A DNA stretch of 64,000 bases from Paracoccus marinus (GTDB taxonomy: Bacteria > Pseudomonadota > Alphaproteobacteria > Rhodobacterales > Rhodobacteraceae): positions 1 through 64,000 of the forward strand of contig NZ_VJYZ01000005.1 of the NCBI RefSeq assembly GCF_007018965.1, written 5' to 3'. The notes beneath the pieces were generated by a model. That model made no database searches. It was not told where the DNA came from and was given only the letters and a program-made list of their open reading frames with translations. Of this stretch, positions 28,744 through 38,370 are shown piece after piece. The position numbers and the translations under genes were made by a program. Each line of letters starts with the position of its first letter. Positions within the stretch are counted from its first letter, which is position 1.

Positions 28744-30699
28744 ATGGATTCCCGCACGCTTACACCCGCCGCCCATGACGTCCGCTTCCGCCTGACCCGC
28801 CTCGCGCGGACCGCCCTGATGATCGGCGTCGCCCTGCCCGCAGCCGCGCTGGCCCAGGACGCCGGACAGATCGCGGCGTCCACCCAGTCCGACGTGGCGC
28901 AGGTCGCGCCCGCGCCCGGCATCACGCTGGATCCGATCGTCATCTCCGCCGGCTTCTCGCCGCTCGAGGCGTTGTCCTACGGCCGCGCCTCCACGACGCT
29001 CGACGGCGAGGACCTGCGCGAGCGCGGGATCCTGTCGGTCGTGGACGCGCTTCGCACCGTGCCAAGCCTCGCCATCACCACATCGGGCCCCGGTTTCACC
29101 GAGATCCGCACGCGCGGGGCCGAGGCGAACAACACCATGATCCTGATCGACGGGATCGAGGCGAGCGCGGGCGACGGGCAGTACATCCTGACCGGCCTCG
29201 ACACCGCCAACGTCGAACGGATCGAGGTGCTGCGCGGCCCGCAGTCGGTGTTCTATGGCGCAAGCGCCGCGGCGGGCGTCATCAACATCATCACCGAGCG
29301 CCGGGAACAGGGCACCCGCGCCGGGTTCGAGGTCGGGAACGGCGCAGCTAGCTGGCTGTCCACCGGCATCTCGGGCGAACGCGGGCGGCTGTCGTTCAGC
29401 GGGTCGGCGCGCCATGACCGGGGCTACGACGTGTCGGGCGACGGCGGCGAGGAAGATTCGATCCGCCGCAACACCGCCACACTGTCGGGCGATCTGAACC
29501 TGACCCCGGACGCGAGGCTCGGCTTCAGCGTCCGGCGCGCGGACGAGCATTTCAACTATGACGCGAACGCCTTTCCGGCTGCGAACGCCGCCGAATACGT
29601 CGTGGACAGCGACGACTACAGCGACCGCGACGAACTCGGCGCCGAAATCTTCGCCGAAGCGACCACCTTCGACGGGCGCGTGGTCAGCCGGCTCAGCTGG
29701 CAGGAAACCCGGCTCGACCTCAGCCAGAACGGCGGCGACGAGACCCGCGCCAAGACCCGCGCGCTGCGCTGGCGCGCCGTCGTCGGGATCGACGGGACGG
29801 CGGCCGACGCGACGCAGACGCTCGCCTTCGCGCTGGACCGCCGGAAGGACGAAAACAGCCTGTCGTCCGACAACGAGCGGCGCAACACCTCGGCCGCGAT
29901 CGAATACCGCGCGGCGCTGGCGAACGGCGTGGACATGCAGTTCGGCCTGCGCCACGACGACAACGACGTGTTCGGGTCCAAGACCAGCTACGCGCTCGCC
30001 GGGTCGTGGCGGGTCGAGGGGACGCCGTGGCGGCTGCACGCCTCGGCCGGGACGGGCACCGTCAACCCCGATTATTTCGAGCTGCTGGGCGGGTTCGGCT
30101 ATGTCGGCAACCCCGACCTTGAACCCGAGGAAAACCGCAGCTTCGACCTGGGCGCCGAGGCGACGCTGGCGGGCGGCCGCGGCAGGATCGACCTGACCTA
30201 TTTCAACGAGCGGCTGGAAAACGAGATCACCTTTTCGGGCGCGCCGCTCGCCGACGGGACCAACTTCTTCAATGAGCGCGGGACCAGCGACCGCGAAGGG
30301 GTCGAGATCGCGGGCAGCTACGACGTGACCGACGCCGTGTCGCTGGGCGCGAACTACACCTATCTCGAGGCGTTCAACGCCGACGGCACGGTCGAACAGC
30401 GCCGCCCGCAGCACAAGCTGGCGCTGAACGCTACCGCGCGGCTGCTGGACGGGCGCGCCACCCTGTCGGGCAACGTGCTGCACGTCCGCGACACCTACGA
30501 CCAGACCTTCTTCGGCACCGGCTACGTGTCGGAACTGCCCGACTACACGGTCGTCAACGTCGCTGGCAGCTACGACCTGAACGACCGCGCCCGGATCACC
30601 GCGCGGGTCGAGAACCTGTTCGACCGGGAATATGCCACCACCTGGGGCTACGCGAACCAGGACCGCACCGGCTGGATCGGGCTCGAATCGCGGTGGTGA
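28744..30699 (+). CDS. btuB: TonB-dependent outer-membrane cobalamin receptor
   Basis: A 651-residue receptor that imports B12 through the outer membrane using TonB energy. It has a signal peptide (hydrophobic residues about 23-37, cleavage near ALAQ), a TonB-box-like DPIVISA near residue 60, a plug domain with TMILIDGIEASAGDGQ and VERIEVLRGPQSVFYGASA, and a barrel closing with VENLFDREYATTWGY and a terminal aromatic (RW). Substrate is inferred from the riboswitch in front and the btuFCD-type genes behind it, with which it forms an operon. Confidence 0.93.
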   Translation: MDSRTLTPAAHDVRFRLTRLARTALMIGVALPAAALAQDAGQIAASTQSDVAQVAPAPGITLDPIVISAGFSPLEALSYGRASTTLDGEDLRERGILSVVDALRTVPSLAITTSGPGFTEIRTRGAEANNTMILIDGIEASAGDGQYILTGLDTANVERIEVLRGPQSVFYGASAAAGVINIITERREQGTRAGFEVGNGAASWLSTGISGERGRLSFSGSARHDRGYDVSGDGGEEDSIRRNTATLSGDLNLTPDARLGFSVRRADEHFNYDANAFPAANAAEYVVDSDDYSDRDELGAEIFAEATTFDGRVVSRLSWQETRLDLSQNGGDETRAKTRALRWRAVVGIDGTAADATQTLAFALDRRKDENSLSSDNERRNTSAAIEYRAALANGVDMQFGLRHDDNDVFGSKTSYALAGSWRVEGTPWRLHASAGTGTVNPDYFELLGGFGYVGNPDLEPEENRSFDLGAEATLAGGRGRIDLTYFNERLENEITFSGAPLADGTNFFNERGTSDREGVEIAGSYDVTDAVSLGANYTYLEAFNADGTVEQRRPQHKLALNATARLLDGRATLSGNVLHVRDTYDQTFFGTGYVSELPDYTVVNVAGSYDLNDRARITARVENLFDREYATTWGYANQDRTGWIGLESRW

Positions 30700-30700
30700 G

Positions 30701-31585
30701 GTGCTGATCCGCAGGGCCCCCACGGCTCTCGCGGCGGTCGCCGCGCTCGTTCTCACGGGCGCCGCGGCCGAGGTGGGGACCGCGCCCTTGCGGGTGGTGT
30801 CGATCAACCTTTGCACCGACCAGCTTGCGATGACGCTGGCGGCGCCGGGGCAGCTTGTCTCGGTGTCGTCGCTGGCGCAGGACCCGCGCACCTCGCTGAT
30901 GGCCGACCGCGCGGCGGCGTTCCCGGCCAATCACGGCCGGGCCGAGGAAATCTATCTGCTACGCCCGGACCTGGTGCTGGCGAGCAGCTTCACCACGCCC
31001 GCGACCCTGTCGATGCTGCGGCGCCTGGGCGTGCCGGTGGCGACGTTCGAGCCAGAGACGTCGCTGGACGGGGTGACCCGGTCGATCCTGCAGATGGGCC
31101 AGGCGCTGGGGCGCGAGGCCGAGGCCCACGACATGGCCGCCCGCTTTCGCGGCGACCTTGCGGCGCTGCGGGCGCAGGGCGGGGCGGGGCCGCTGGCGGC
31201 CACGTGGGCCGCGAACGGCTACATGACGGGCACGGAAACGCTGTCGGCGGACGTGCTGCGCGCGGCGGGGTTCGACCTTGTGGCCGAACGGCTGGGAATG
31301 CGCTTCGGCGCGTCGATCCCGCTGGAATCCCTTCTGATGACGGATCCCGACGCGGTGGTGACCGGCCCACCCGACGGCGCCCCCGCCCGCGCCGACGACG
31401 TCGTGCGCCACCCCGCGCTCGCCCGGTCCCGCGCCGCCCGGATCGAGGTGGACGACCGCGAATGGATCTGCGGCCTGCCGCAGGTGCTTGCCGCCGCCCG
31501 CGACCTGAAGAATGCGCGCGAAGGGCTGGAACGCGGGTCCGGCCGCTTGCCCCCGGATGCGGCGGCGAAAGGCCCGATCCCGTGA
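30701..31585 (+). CDS. btuF: Periplasmic cobalamin-binding protein (BtuF-like)
   Basis: A 294-residue substrate-binding protein of the helical-backbone class that passes B12 to the BtuCD transporter. A short signal peptide (residues about 5-22) is followed by RVVSINLCTDQLAMTL, EEIYLLRPDLVLASSF and ATFEPETSLDGV, all typical of BtuF/FepB proteins. It starts at GTG 30701, one base after the btuB stop, and its own stop overlaps the permease start. B12 specificity rests on operon context. Confidence 0.87.
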   Translation: MLIRRAPTALAAVAALVLTGAAAEVGTAPLRVVSINLCTDQLAMTLAAPGQLVSVSSLAQDPRTSLMADRAAAFPANHGRAEEIYLLRPDLVLASSFTTPATLSMLRRLGVPVATFEPETSLDGVTRSILQMGQALGREAEAHDMAARFRGDLAALRAQGGAGPLAATWAANGYMTGTETLSADVLRAAGFDLVAERLGMRFGASIPLESLLMTDPDAVVTGPPDGAPARADDVVRHPALARSRAARIEVDDREWICGLPQVLAAARDLKNAREGLERGSGRLPPDAAAKGPIP

Positions 31586-32616
31586 GCCGCCCCGTGACCG
31601 GACCCGTGACCGGCCGCGCGCTGCTGCCCGCGCTGGCGGTCCTTTGCGCCGTGTTGTTCGCGGCCTCGGTCCTGACCGGCCCGGCAGACGCAGGCGCTCG
31701 CGCGAGCCTTGTTGCGCTGTTTCGCGGCGATGGCGGCCCGCTGACGCTGGTCATGCGCGAGATCAGGCTGCCCCGCGCCGTCCTGGGCGTCCTCGCGGGG
31801 GCGAGCCTCGGCCTCGCCGGGGCGGCGATCCAGGGGTTCCTCAGGAACCCTCTGGCTGAGCCGGGGCTGATCGGGGTGTCGGCCTCGGCCGGGCTGGGGG
31901 CGGTGCTGGCGATCCAGACCGGGATCGCGGCCACCGGCGCGCTTGCCTTGCCGTTGTCGGGGTTCGCCGGCGCGCTGGTGGCGGTGGCGCTGATCCTGGG
32001 CCTGTCCGCCCGCAGCGGCGACGCGCTGGACGCGGGCCGGGGCGGCGGCTTCGGCCTGATCCTCGCCGGGATCGCGGTGTCGGCATTCGCCGGCGCGCTC
32101 ACCTCGCTGGTTCTCAACCTGTCGCCGAATCCCTTTGCCGCAAGCGAGATCGTGTTCTGGATGATGGGATCACTTGCCGACCGAAGCTGGATCGAGGTCT
32201 GGACCGCGCTGCCGGTGATGGCCGTGGGCTGGGTCCTGCTGGCCCGGACCGCGCGCGACCTCGACGCGCTGACGCTGGGGGAAGAAGCCGCTGCCTCGCT
32301 GGGGGTGAACCTGCCCCGGCTGCGCCTGCTCACGGTCCTGGGGATCGCCGCGGCGGTGGGGGCGACGACGGCGGTGGCGGGCGCGATCGGGTTCGTGGGG
32401 CTGGTCGTGCCGCACCTGCTGCGCGGGGCGGTGGGGGGCGTACCCTCGCGGCTGCTGCCGGCATCGGCGCTTGGGGGCGCGGCGCTGGTGCTGGCGGCGG
32501 ATATCGCCGTGCGCCTGATCCTGCCCGAACGTGACCTCAAGCTGGGCGTGATGATGGCGCTGGTCGGCACGCCCGTGTTCCTGCACCTGATCCACCGCAT
32601 CCGGCACGGCGCATGA
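31582..32616 (+). CDS. btuC: Cobalamin ABC transporter permease (BtuC/FecCD family)
   Basis: A 344-residue inner-membrane permease with about ten hydrophobic helices. FecCD-family landmarks include RLPRAVLGVLAGASLGLAGA, IQGFLRNPLAEPGLIGVSA, and IGFVGLVVPHLLR near the coupling region. The GTG start at 31582 overlaps the preceding stop (GTGA), and its end overlaps the ATPase gene by four bases, so the three transporter genes are coupled. The N-terminus VTGPVTGR is a small in-frame repeat of no obvious importance. Confidence 0.92.
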   Translation: MSRPVTGPVTGRALLPALAVLCAVLFAASVLTGPADAGARASLVALFRGDGGPLTLVMREIRLPRAVLGVLAGASLGLAGAAIQGFLRNPLAEPGLIGVSASAGLGAVLAIQTGIAATGALALPLSGFAGALVAVALILGLSARSGDALDAGRGGGFGLILAGIAVSAFAGALTSLVLNLSPNPFAASEIVFWMMGSLADRSWIEVWTALPVMAVGWVLLARTARDLDALTLGEEAAASLGVNLPRLRLLTVLGIAAAVGATTAVAGAIGFVGLVVPHLLRGAVGGVPSRLLPASALGGAALVLAADIAVRLILPERDLKLGVMMALVGTPVFLHLIHRIRHGA

Positions 32617-33389
32617 AGCCCGCGCTGACACTCGACCGGTTGACGGTGCGGCGGGGCGGCGTGGCCGTCGTGAGTGACGTGTCGCTGCGCGTGATGCCCG
32701 GCAGCTTCGTCGGGCTGATCGGCCCGAACGGCGCTGGCAAGACCACGCTTCTGCGCGCCGCACTGGGCCTGATCCCGGCCGAAGGGCAAAGCGACCTCGC
32801 CGCGCTCGACCCCGGGGCGCGCGCGCGCCGCGCGGCCTATCTGCCGCAGGCCCGCGACGTGGCCTGGCCGATCGCGGTGGAAACGCTGGTGCGCCTTGGC
32901 CGCCGCGCCCATCCCGACCGGCGCGAGGACGCCGCCGCCGTAGCGGACGCGCTGTCGCGGATGGACCTGACCCATCTCGCCCGCCGACCCGCCACCGCCC
33001 TGTCGGGGGGCGAGCTTGCCCGCGCCCTCATCGCCAGGCTGATCGCGCAGGACACGCCCCTGATCCTCGCGGACGAACCCGAGGCGGGGCTTGATCCCGC
33101 GCACGAGATGGCGGTCATGCAACTGCTCGCCAGGCTGGCGGGGCAGGGCCGGGCGGTGGTGGCGTCGATGCACGACCTTGGCATGGCGGCGCGCTGGTGC
33201 GACCGGCTGGTGCTGATGGACCGGGGCCGGGTGGTCGCCGACGGCCCGCCCAAGGCGGTGCTGACGCCCGGCAACCTGCAGGGCAGCTTCGGCGTGTCGG
33301 GCGCCTTTCTGGACAGCCCGGCGGGGCCGGTGTTCGTGACCCTGCCGCCCCGCCCGATGCCCACCCCCGACCCGGCGAACGGCCTTTAG
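32613..33389 (+). CDS. btuD: Cobalamin ABC transporter ATP-binding protein
   Basis: A 258-residue ATPase that powers the BtuC permease. Walker A is GPNGAGKT at 37-44, the signature is LSGGE, Walker B is LILADEPE with the D-loop AGLD, and the switch histidine is in SMHD. An ATGA overlap joins it to btuC. It closes the B12 uptake operon. I see no corrinoid-salvage genes directly behind it. Confidence 0.93.
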   Translation: MKPALTLDRLTVRRGGVAVVSDVSLRVMPGSFVGLIGPNGAGKTTLLRAALGLIPAEGQSDLAALDPGARARRAAYLPQARDVAWPIAVETLVRLGRRAHPDRREDAAAVADALSRMDLTHLARRPATALSGGELARALIARLIAQDTPLILADEPEAGLDPAHEMAVMQLLARLAGQGRAVVASMHDLGMAARWCDRLVLMDRGRVVADGPPKAVLTPGNLQGSFGVSGAFLDSPAGPVFVTLPPRPMPTPDPANGL

Positions 33390-33442
33390 TTTCGCCGGCC
33401 CTTCGGCTAGCAAGCGGCCAAGCGAGACAGAAGGGATGACCC

Positions 33443-33691
33443 ATGACCCAGCAGCGCCTGCATCTGGTCTTCGGCGGCGAGTTGATCGACACCGACAGCC
33501 AAGAATTCGCCGACCCCTCGGCCATCCACGTGGTCGGCGTGTTCCCGGACTACGCCTCGGCTTTCGCCGCGTGGAAGGCGAACGCGCAGCGCACCGTGGA
33601 CAGCGCCCAGACCCGCTATTTCATCGCCCACCTGCACCGCCTCTACGACGAAAAGCTCGCGGAAAGCCCGACGGGCGAGCTGCGCGCCTGA
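33443..33691 (+). CDS. DUF4170 family small protein
   Basis: An 82-residue soluble protein of a family found in alphaproteobacteria, usually next to lipid A genes. Recognisable features are HLVFGGELID near the start and RYFIAHLHRLYDE near the end. AGAAGGGA eight bases upstream supports the ATG at 33443. It is followed 22 bp later by waaA on the same strand, so a shared transcript is likely. Its function is not established. Confidence 0.85.
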   Translation: MTQQRLHLVFGGELIDTDSQEFADPSAIHVVGVFPDYASAFAAWKANAQRTVDSAQTRYFIAHLHRLYDEKLAESPTGELRA

Positions 33692-33713
33692 CCACCCGGA
33701 TGGGCGTCGCCGC

Positions 33714-34949
33714 ATGTCCGTGATCTCGGAACTCGCGCTGTGGCGGCGGCTGCGCCCGCAGCCGGGCGAGGGCACGGCGCAGGCGCCGTCGCTGCCGCTG
33801 GGCGACGGGCCGCTGATCCTGCTGCACGGGGGCGGCAGCGCCGCCGGTCCGGTCGCCGCCGCGCTGGCCGCGCGCAGGAAGGACCTGCGGATGGGGACGG
33901 TGGGGCCGGTCGCGGGGGCCGACCTGCCCGAGCTGGTGCAGGTCACCGCGCGGGTTCCGTCGGATGGCGGCGCGGCGCGAGCGCTGATCGCGCAGGCCGC
34001 GCCCGCCGCGATCGTGCTCCTGGATGCGGACCTGCCGCGCGCGCTTCTGGCGGCGGCCGACGAGGCAGGGGTGCCGGTCACGCTAATCCAGTCGGGGCCG
34101 CTGCAGCGCGCGAACGATCCGTGGTGGCGCGCCAACATGTCGCGCGGCGCGCTCAGCCGGGTCTCGCGCCTGCTGGTTCCCGACACCGCGTCCCGGATCG
34201 AGGCGCTGCGCCAAGGCGTGGCCCCGGCCCGGATCGAGGTCACGGGCCAGCTGACCCCGATCCGCCGCGTCCTGCCCTGCAACAGCCGAGAATACGCCGC
34301 GCTTCAGGCGCAGCTTCGCAACCGTCACGTCTGGCTGGCGGCGGGCGTGCCGCTGGCAGAACTGGACGCGGTCATCGACGCGCATCAGGCGGTGCTGAGC
34401 TATCGTCACCGCTCGCTTCTGATCGTGGCGCCGGCGCGGCCCGCGGATGAACCCGCGCTAGCCGCCGCGCTGGAGGCATCCGGCCTCACCGTCGCGCGCC
34501 GCGCGCTGGACGACGAGCCGACGGCCGACATGCAGGTGCTGGTGGCCGAGGACCAGACCGAGCTTGGCCTGTGGTATCGCCTTGCGTCGGTGACGTGGCT
34601 CGGCGGCACGCTGTCGCCCGAGGCGGGCGTCCCGCCCCGCCACCCGTTCGAGCCCGCGGCGCTGGGGTCGGCGATCATCCACGGCCCCGACATGTCGGCC
34701 CACGTCACCGAATGGCGCCAGCTCGGCGCGGCGGGGGCGGCACGCAAGATCGATTCGGCGGCGACGCTGGCGGCCGCCGCCTCGGACCTGACCGCGCCGG
34801 ATGTGGCGGCGCGGATGGCGCAAGCCGCCTGGGGGGTCGAGACGAGCGGCGCCGCCGTCGCGACCCGGGTCGCGACGGTGATCCTGTCGGACATCGACGG
34901 CGACGGTGACAGTGGCGGTGATGGCGGCAGCGGATGGGGCGGGCCGTGA
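33714..34949 (+). CDS. waaA: 3-deoxy-D-manno-octulosonic acid transferase
   Basis: A 411-residue GT-B-type enzyme that adds Kdo from CMP-Kdo to lipid IVA on the cytoplasmic side of the inner membrane. Landmarks are the N-terminal [12 protein letters not shown], the nucleotide-domain segments [17 protein letters not shown] and [20 protein letters not shown], and [14 protein letters not shown]. The acidic Gly-rich C-terminus is unusual and is encoded where the frame overlaps lpxK. The family's N-terminal anchor is not obvious. Its neighbour lpxK acts just before it in lipid A synthesis. Confidence 0.9.
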   Translation: MSVISELALWRRLRPQPGEGTAQAPSLPLGDGPLILLHGGGSAAGPVAAALAARRKDLRMGTVGPVAGADLPELVQVTARVPSDGGAARALIAQAAPAAIVLLDADLPRALLAAADEAGVPVTLIQSGPLQRANDPWWRANMSRGALSRVSRLLVPDTASRIEALRQGVAPARIEVTGQLTPIRRVLPCNSREYAALQAQLRNRHVWLAAGVPLAELDAVIDAHQAVLSYRHRSLLIVAPARPADEPALAAALEASGLTVARRALDDEPTADMQVLVAEDQTELGLWYRLASVTWLGGTLSPEAGVPPRHPFEPAALGSAIIHGPDMSAHVTEWRQLGAAGAARKIDSAATLAAAASDLTAPDVAARMAQAAWGVETSGAAVATRVATVILSDIDGDGDSGGDGGSGWGGP

Positions 34950-35932
34950 CCGGCCGCGCCCCGGACTTCTGGAACCGCGAGCCCGGCGTGCTGTCGGCGG
35001 CGCTGTCGCCCCTTGGCGCAATCTACGCGGCCGCGACCGCGCGGCGGCTGCGGCGCGGCGGCCGCGCGCGCGTCGGCGTGCCGGTGATCTGCGCGGGCAA
35101 CCTGAACGCCGGCGGAACGGGCAAGACGCCCACGGTCATCGCGCTGGTGCAGCGGCTGGCCGCGCGCGGCGTCGCAGCCCATGTCGTGAGCCGGGGGCAC
35201 GGCGGGACCGAGACGGGGCCGCTGCTCGTCGATCCGCAGCGCCACCCGGCCGATCGCGTGGGCGACGAGCCGCGGCTGATGGCGGCCTTCGGCCCGGTCT
35301 GGGTGGCGGACGACCGGGTCGCGGGCGCGCGGGCGGCGGTCGCGGGGGGCGCGCGGGCCGTGATCCTTGACGACGGGTTCCAGGACCCGGCGCTGGCGCA
35401 CGATCTGGCCATCGTCGTGGTCGATGCGGCGAAGGGCTGGGGCAACGGGCGCTGCCTGCCGGCGGGGCCGCTGCGCGAACCGGTGTCGGCCGGGCTCGCG
35501 CGCGCCGATCTGATCCTCGGCATCGGGGGCGACGCGGCGCAGCGCCGGTTCGCGGCCCGCTGGCCCGCGCTGCCGGTGCCGCTGCTGACCGCCCGGCTCG
35601 AGCCGCTGCGGACCGGGATGGACTGGACCGGCCTGCGCGCGCTCGCCTTCGCCGGGATCGGTCATCCCGAAAAGTTCTTCGCCACCCTCGCCGCCCAGGG
35701 GGCCGAGGTCGTGCGGGCCGAGGCGCTGGCCGACCACCAGCCGTTTTCCCCCCGGCTGCTGGCGCGGCTGGAAACCGAAGCGCGGCTCATGGGCGCGCAG
35801 ATGGTCACGACCGAAAAGGACGCGGCGCGGCTGCCGCCCGAGTTTCTGGGCAAGGTCCTGACCCTGCCGGTGCGGCTCGAGTTCGACGATACCGGGGCGC
35901 TGGACCGGCGGCTGGACGCGCTCTTCGCCTGA
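34934..35932 (+). CDS. lpxK: Tetraacyldisaccharide 4'-kinase
   Basis: A 332-residue inner-membrane-associated kinase that phosphorylates the lipid A disaccharide to give lipid IVA, the acceptor used by WaaA. The P-loop AGGTGKTP lies at about residues 59-66; [14 protein letters not shown] and [11 protein letters not shown] are family marks. The ATG at 34934 overlaps waaA by 16 bases; a GTG at 34946 would instead give a four-base GTGA overlap and may be the true start. Confidence 0.95.
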   Translation: MGRAVTGRAPDFWNREPGVLSAALSPLGAIYAAATARRLRRGGRARVGVPVICAGNLNAGGTGKTPTVIALVQRLAARGVAAHVVSRGHGGTETGPLLVDPQRHPADRVGDEPRLMAAFGPVWVADDRVAGARAAVAGGARAVILDDGFQDPALAHDLAIVVVDAAKGWGNGRCLPAGPLREPVSAGLARADLILGIGGDAAQRRFAARWPALPVPLLTARLEPLRTGMDWTGLRALAFAGIGHPEKFFATLAAQGAEVVRAEALADHQPFSPRLLARLETEARLMGAQMVTTEKDAARLPPEFLGKVLTLPVRLEFDDTGALDRRLDALFA

Positions 35933-35934
35933 TC

Positions 35935-36975
35935 TCAGCGCGCGAGCGTCCACACCTTCCGCATCAGCCCCGGCAGCGCCCCCGCATCGAAACCCGAGCG
36001 TTGCGTCCAGTCCCCCCGGCCCGGCACCGCCGCCGGTTCGGGCGCGGCCCGCAAGACACGCAGCCGCAGCTCGAAATGGGTGAAGACGTGGCGCACCTCG
36101 CCCATGTCCTGCCATGTCGCGGCGACCGGGGCGGGCAGGTCGGTCCCGTCCCAGCCGGTCGTCGGAAAGCCGAGCGTGCCGCCCAGAAGGCCCTTGGGCG
36201 GGCGGCGCTCAAGCAGCACCCGTCCGGCATCCAGCGCCACCCAGACGGTGCCGGTGCGGACGGGCTTTGCGGCCTTGGGGCTGCGACGGGGCAGGTCGGA
36301 CTGGATGCCCGCCGCGCGCGCGGCGCAGGGTTCGACCAGCGGGCAGATGCCGCAGGCGGGACTGCGCGGCGTGCAGATCGTCGCGCCAAGGTCCATCATC
36401 GCCTGCGCGAAATCGCCGGGCCTCTGCGCGGGCGTCAGCGTGGCCGCCAGTGTCCCAAGCTCGCGCTTAGCGGCGGGCAGCGGCGTCGGGACCGCGAACA
36501 GCCGCGCCACGACCCGTTCGACATTGCCGTCCACCACCGTCTCCGCCCGGTCGAACGCGATCGCCGCGACCGCGGCCGAGGTGTAGGGGCCCACGCCCGG
36601 CAGCGCCTGCAACCCCTCGCGCGTCGTCGGAAACCCGCCCGCCCGCGCCACCGCCCGCGCGGTCGCAAGCAGGTTCCGCGCGCGGGCATAGTAGCCAAGG
36701 CCCGCCCATGCGGCCATCACCTCGGCGTCGTCGGCCGCCGCCAGCGCCTCGACCGTGGGCCAGCGGCCGGTGAAGCGCAGGAAGTAGTCGCGGACGGCGG
36801 CGACCGTGGTCTGCTGCAGCATGATCTCGGACAGCCAGACGCGATAGGGGTCCATCGCGGGCGTGCCGGGCGGGGCGCGCCACGGAAGGTCGCGGGCGTG
36901 GCGGTCGTACCAGTCAAGCAGCAACGGCGCCACGGCGCGCAAGGGGGTGGGGCTTTCGGCTGACAGAACTCTCAC
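35935..36975 (-). CDS. mutY: A/G-specific adenine glycosylase
   Basis: A 346-residue base-excision repair enzyme that removes adenine mispaired with 8-oxoguanine. Catalytic Glu50 is in SEIMLQQT, the helix-hairpin-helix is LQALPGVGPYTSAA, Asp149 is in VVDGNVERV, and the four iron-sulfur cysteines are Cys201, Cys208, Cys211 and Cys217. The C-terminal Nudix-like domain senses 8-oxoG. The GTG at 36975 is the only good start near the conserved region. It converges on lpxK (two bases apart) and diverges from the DUF721 gene. Confidence 0.95.
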   Translation of the reverse strand: MRVLSAESPTPLRAVAPLLLDWYDRHARDLPWRAPPGTPAMDPYRVWLSEIMLQQTTVAAVRDYFLRFTGRWPTVEALAAADDAEVMAAWAGLGYYARARNLLATARAVARAGGFPTTREGLQALPGVGPYTSAAVAAIAFDRAETVVDGNVERVVARLFAVPTPLPAAKRELGTLAATLTPAQRPGDFAQAMMDLGATICTPRSPACGICPLVEPCAARAAGIQSDLPRRSPKAAKPVRTGTVWVALDAGRVLLERRPPKGLLGGTLGFPTTGWDGTDLPAPVAATWQDMGEVRHVFTHFELRLRVLRAAPEPAAVPGRGDWTQRSGFDAGALPGLMRKVWTLAR

Positions 36976-37113
36976 GCAAACTTTCCCCCGTGCTGGCCGC
37001 GCCGGTCTGGCATCCGGGCGCATGTGCGTCCAGATTGGCCGCGACTTCGATCCGCCCGGCCGCCCGATCCGGCACCGGGCCAAAGCCCAGACGCAACCCG
37101 AACCGCAGGCGAC

Positions 37114-37695
37114 ATGGCCCGTTCCACCCCGACCCGCAAGCCCGGACCCGACGCCCCGCCGCGCAGGCGGATGCGCGGGTTCGAGCCGGCGGCGACGCTG
37201 GTCGCGGCCCGCGTGCGGGCGGGGGCCGAGGGGCGGGGCTTTGCGATGACCCGGCTGCTGACCCAGTGGGCCGAGGTGGTGGGCGAGGATATCGCCCGCT
37301 GCACCCGGCCGGTCCGCATCTCGCACGGCAAGGGGTTCGGGGCCACGCTGACGATCCTGACGACCGGCCCCCAGGCCCCCTTGGTGCAGATGCAGCTGCC
37401 CCATATCCGCGACCGGGTGAACGCCTGCTACGGCTTCAACGCGGTCGCCCGCGTGACGATCACCCAGACCGCGCCGCAGGGCTTTGCCGAAGGGCAGGCG
37501 GTGTTCGCGCCCCCGTCTGGCACGGGGACGGGCGCGGGTGCCGCGCAAGCGCGTCCGCCCACGCCCGAGACGGCGGCGGAATGCGGCCGCATCGCCGATG
37601 ATTTCGACGACCCCCGGCTTGCGGACGCGATCCGCAGGCTGGCGCTGAACATCCTGTCCCGCCGGGACGCAACCGACCGAAAGGCCACGCCATGA
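37114..37695 (+). CDS. DUF721 (DciA-like) domain protein
   Basis: A 193-residue protein. Residues about 17-115 carry the DUF721 pattern: MTRLLTQWAEVVGEDIARCTRPVRI followed by LTILTTGPQAPLVQMQLPHIRDRVN. The family is related to DciA, the ancestral bacterial helicase operator, and Rhodobacterales members are annotated only by domain. The C-terminal third is Ala/Pro-rich. The start at 37114 is chosen over an upstream in-frame ATG at 37024 because conservation begins here. Its stop overlaps the next start by four bases. Confidence 0.85.
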   Translation: MARSTPTRKPGPDAPPRRRMRGFEPAATLVAARVRAGAEGRGFAMTRLLTQWAEVVGEDIARCTRPVRISHGKGFGATLTILTTGPQAPLVQMQLPHIRDRVNACYGFNAVARVTITQTAPQGFAEGQAVFAPPSGTGTGAGAAQARPPTPETAAECGRIADDFDDPRLADAIRRLALNILSRRDATDRKATP

Positions 37696-38360
37696 CCCCG
37701 ACCTTCCGCGCCCCCGTCTTCCTTGCCGTCGCGTTGCTTGCCGCGACCCCGGCCCTCGCCCAGTCCACCGCGACCCCGGCGCCCGCCCCCGCGGCCACGG
37801 CGCAGGCACCCAGCACCCTTCCCGACATCGTCCTTGGCGACGCGAACGCCCCCGTGACGGTCATCGAATACGCAAGCTTCACCTGCCCCCACTGCGCGGC
37901 CTTCCACGACGAAAGCTTCGACGACCTGAAGGCCGAGTATGTCGATACCGGCAAGGTCAAGTTCATCCAGCGCGACGTCTATCTGGACCAGATCGGCCTG
38001 TGGGCCGGGGTGCTGGCGCGCTGCGGCGGCGACGACAAGTACTATGCCGTGTCCGACATGCTGTTCGGCAAGCAGCGCCAGTGGCTGGACGCCAACTCGG
38101 GCGAACAGCTGACCGCGAACCTTCGCAAGCTGGGGACGACCGCCGGGTTCACGGACGCGCAGATGGAGGCGTGCTGGGCCGACCAGTCCAAGGTCGAGCA
38201 GCTGGTCGCCACGTTCCAGAAGAATGCGACCGCCGACGGCGTCGAGGGCACGCCCACCTTCATCATCGGCGGCGAGAAGGTCGCGAACGCTCCTTGGCCT
38301 CAGCTGAAGGCCAAGATCGACGAAAAGCTCGCCGCGACATCGCAACCCGCGACGAACTGA
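37692..38360 (+). CDS. DsbA-like periplasmic thiol oxidoreductase
   Basis: A 222-residue exported protein: signal peptide (cleavage near ALAQ, residue 24), an Ala/Pro linker, then a thioredoxin fold with active site Cys65-Pro-His-Cys68 (SFTCPHC) and the cis-proline loop GVEGTPTFIIGG. CPHC is the DsbA-type active site, which favours disulfide formation in the periplasm. Such proteins also occur as DsbG/ScsC-like variants. ATGA overlap with the DUF721 gene. Confidence 0.92.
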   Translation: MTPTFRAPVFLAVALLAATPALAQSTATPAPAPAATAQAPSTLPDIVLGDANAPVTVIEYASFTCPHCAAFHDESFDDLKAEYVDTGKVKFIQRDVYLDQIGLWAGVLARCGGDDKYYAVSDMLFGKQRQWLDANSGEQLTANLRKLGTTAGFTDAQMEACWADQSKVEQLVATFQKNATADGVEGTPTFIIGGEKVANAPWPQLKAKIDEKLAATSQPATN

Positions 38361-38370
38361 GCCCCCGCCC

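Noticed and set aside
28580..28795. A 71-codon TTG-started frame in the btuB leader
   Set aside because: It starts inside the riboswitch P1 stem, overlaps the btuB start and shows no protein-like features. A translated leader peptide cannot be excluded but is not supported.
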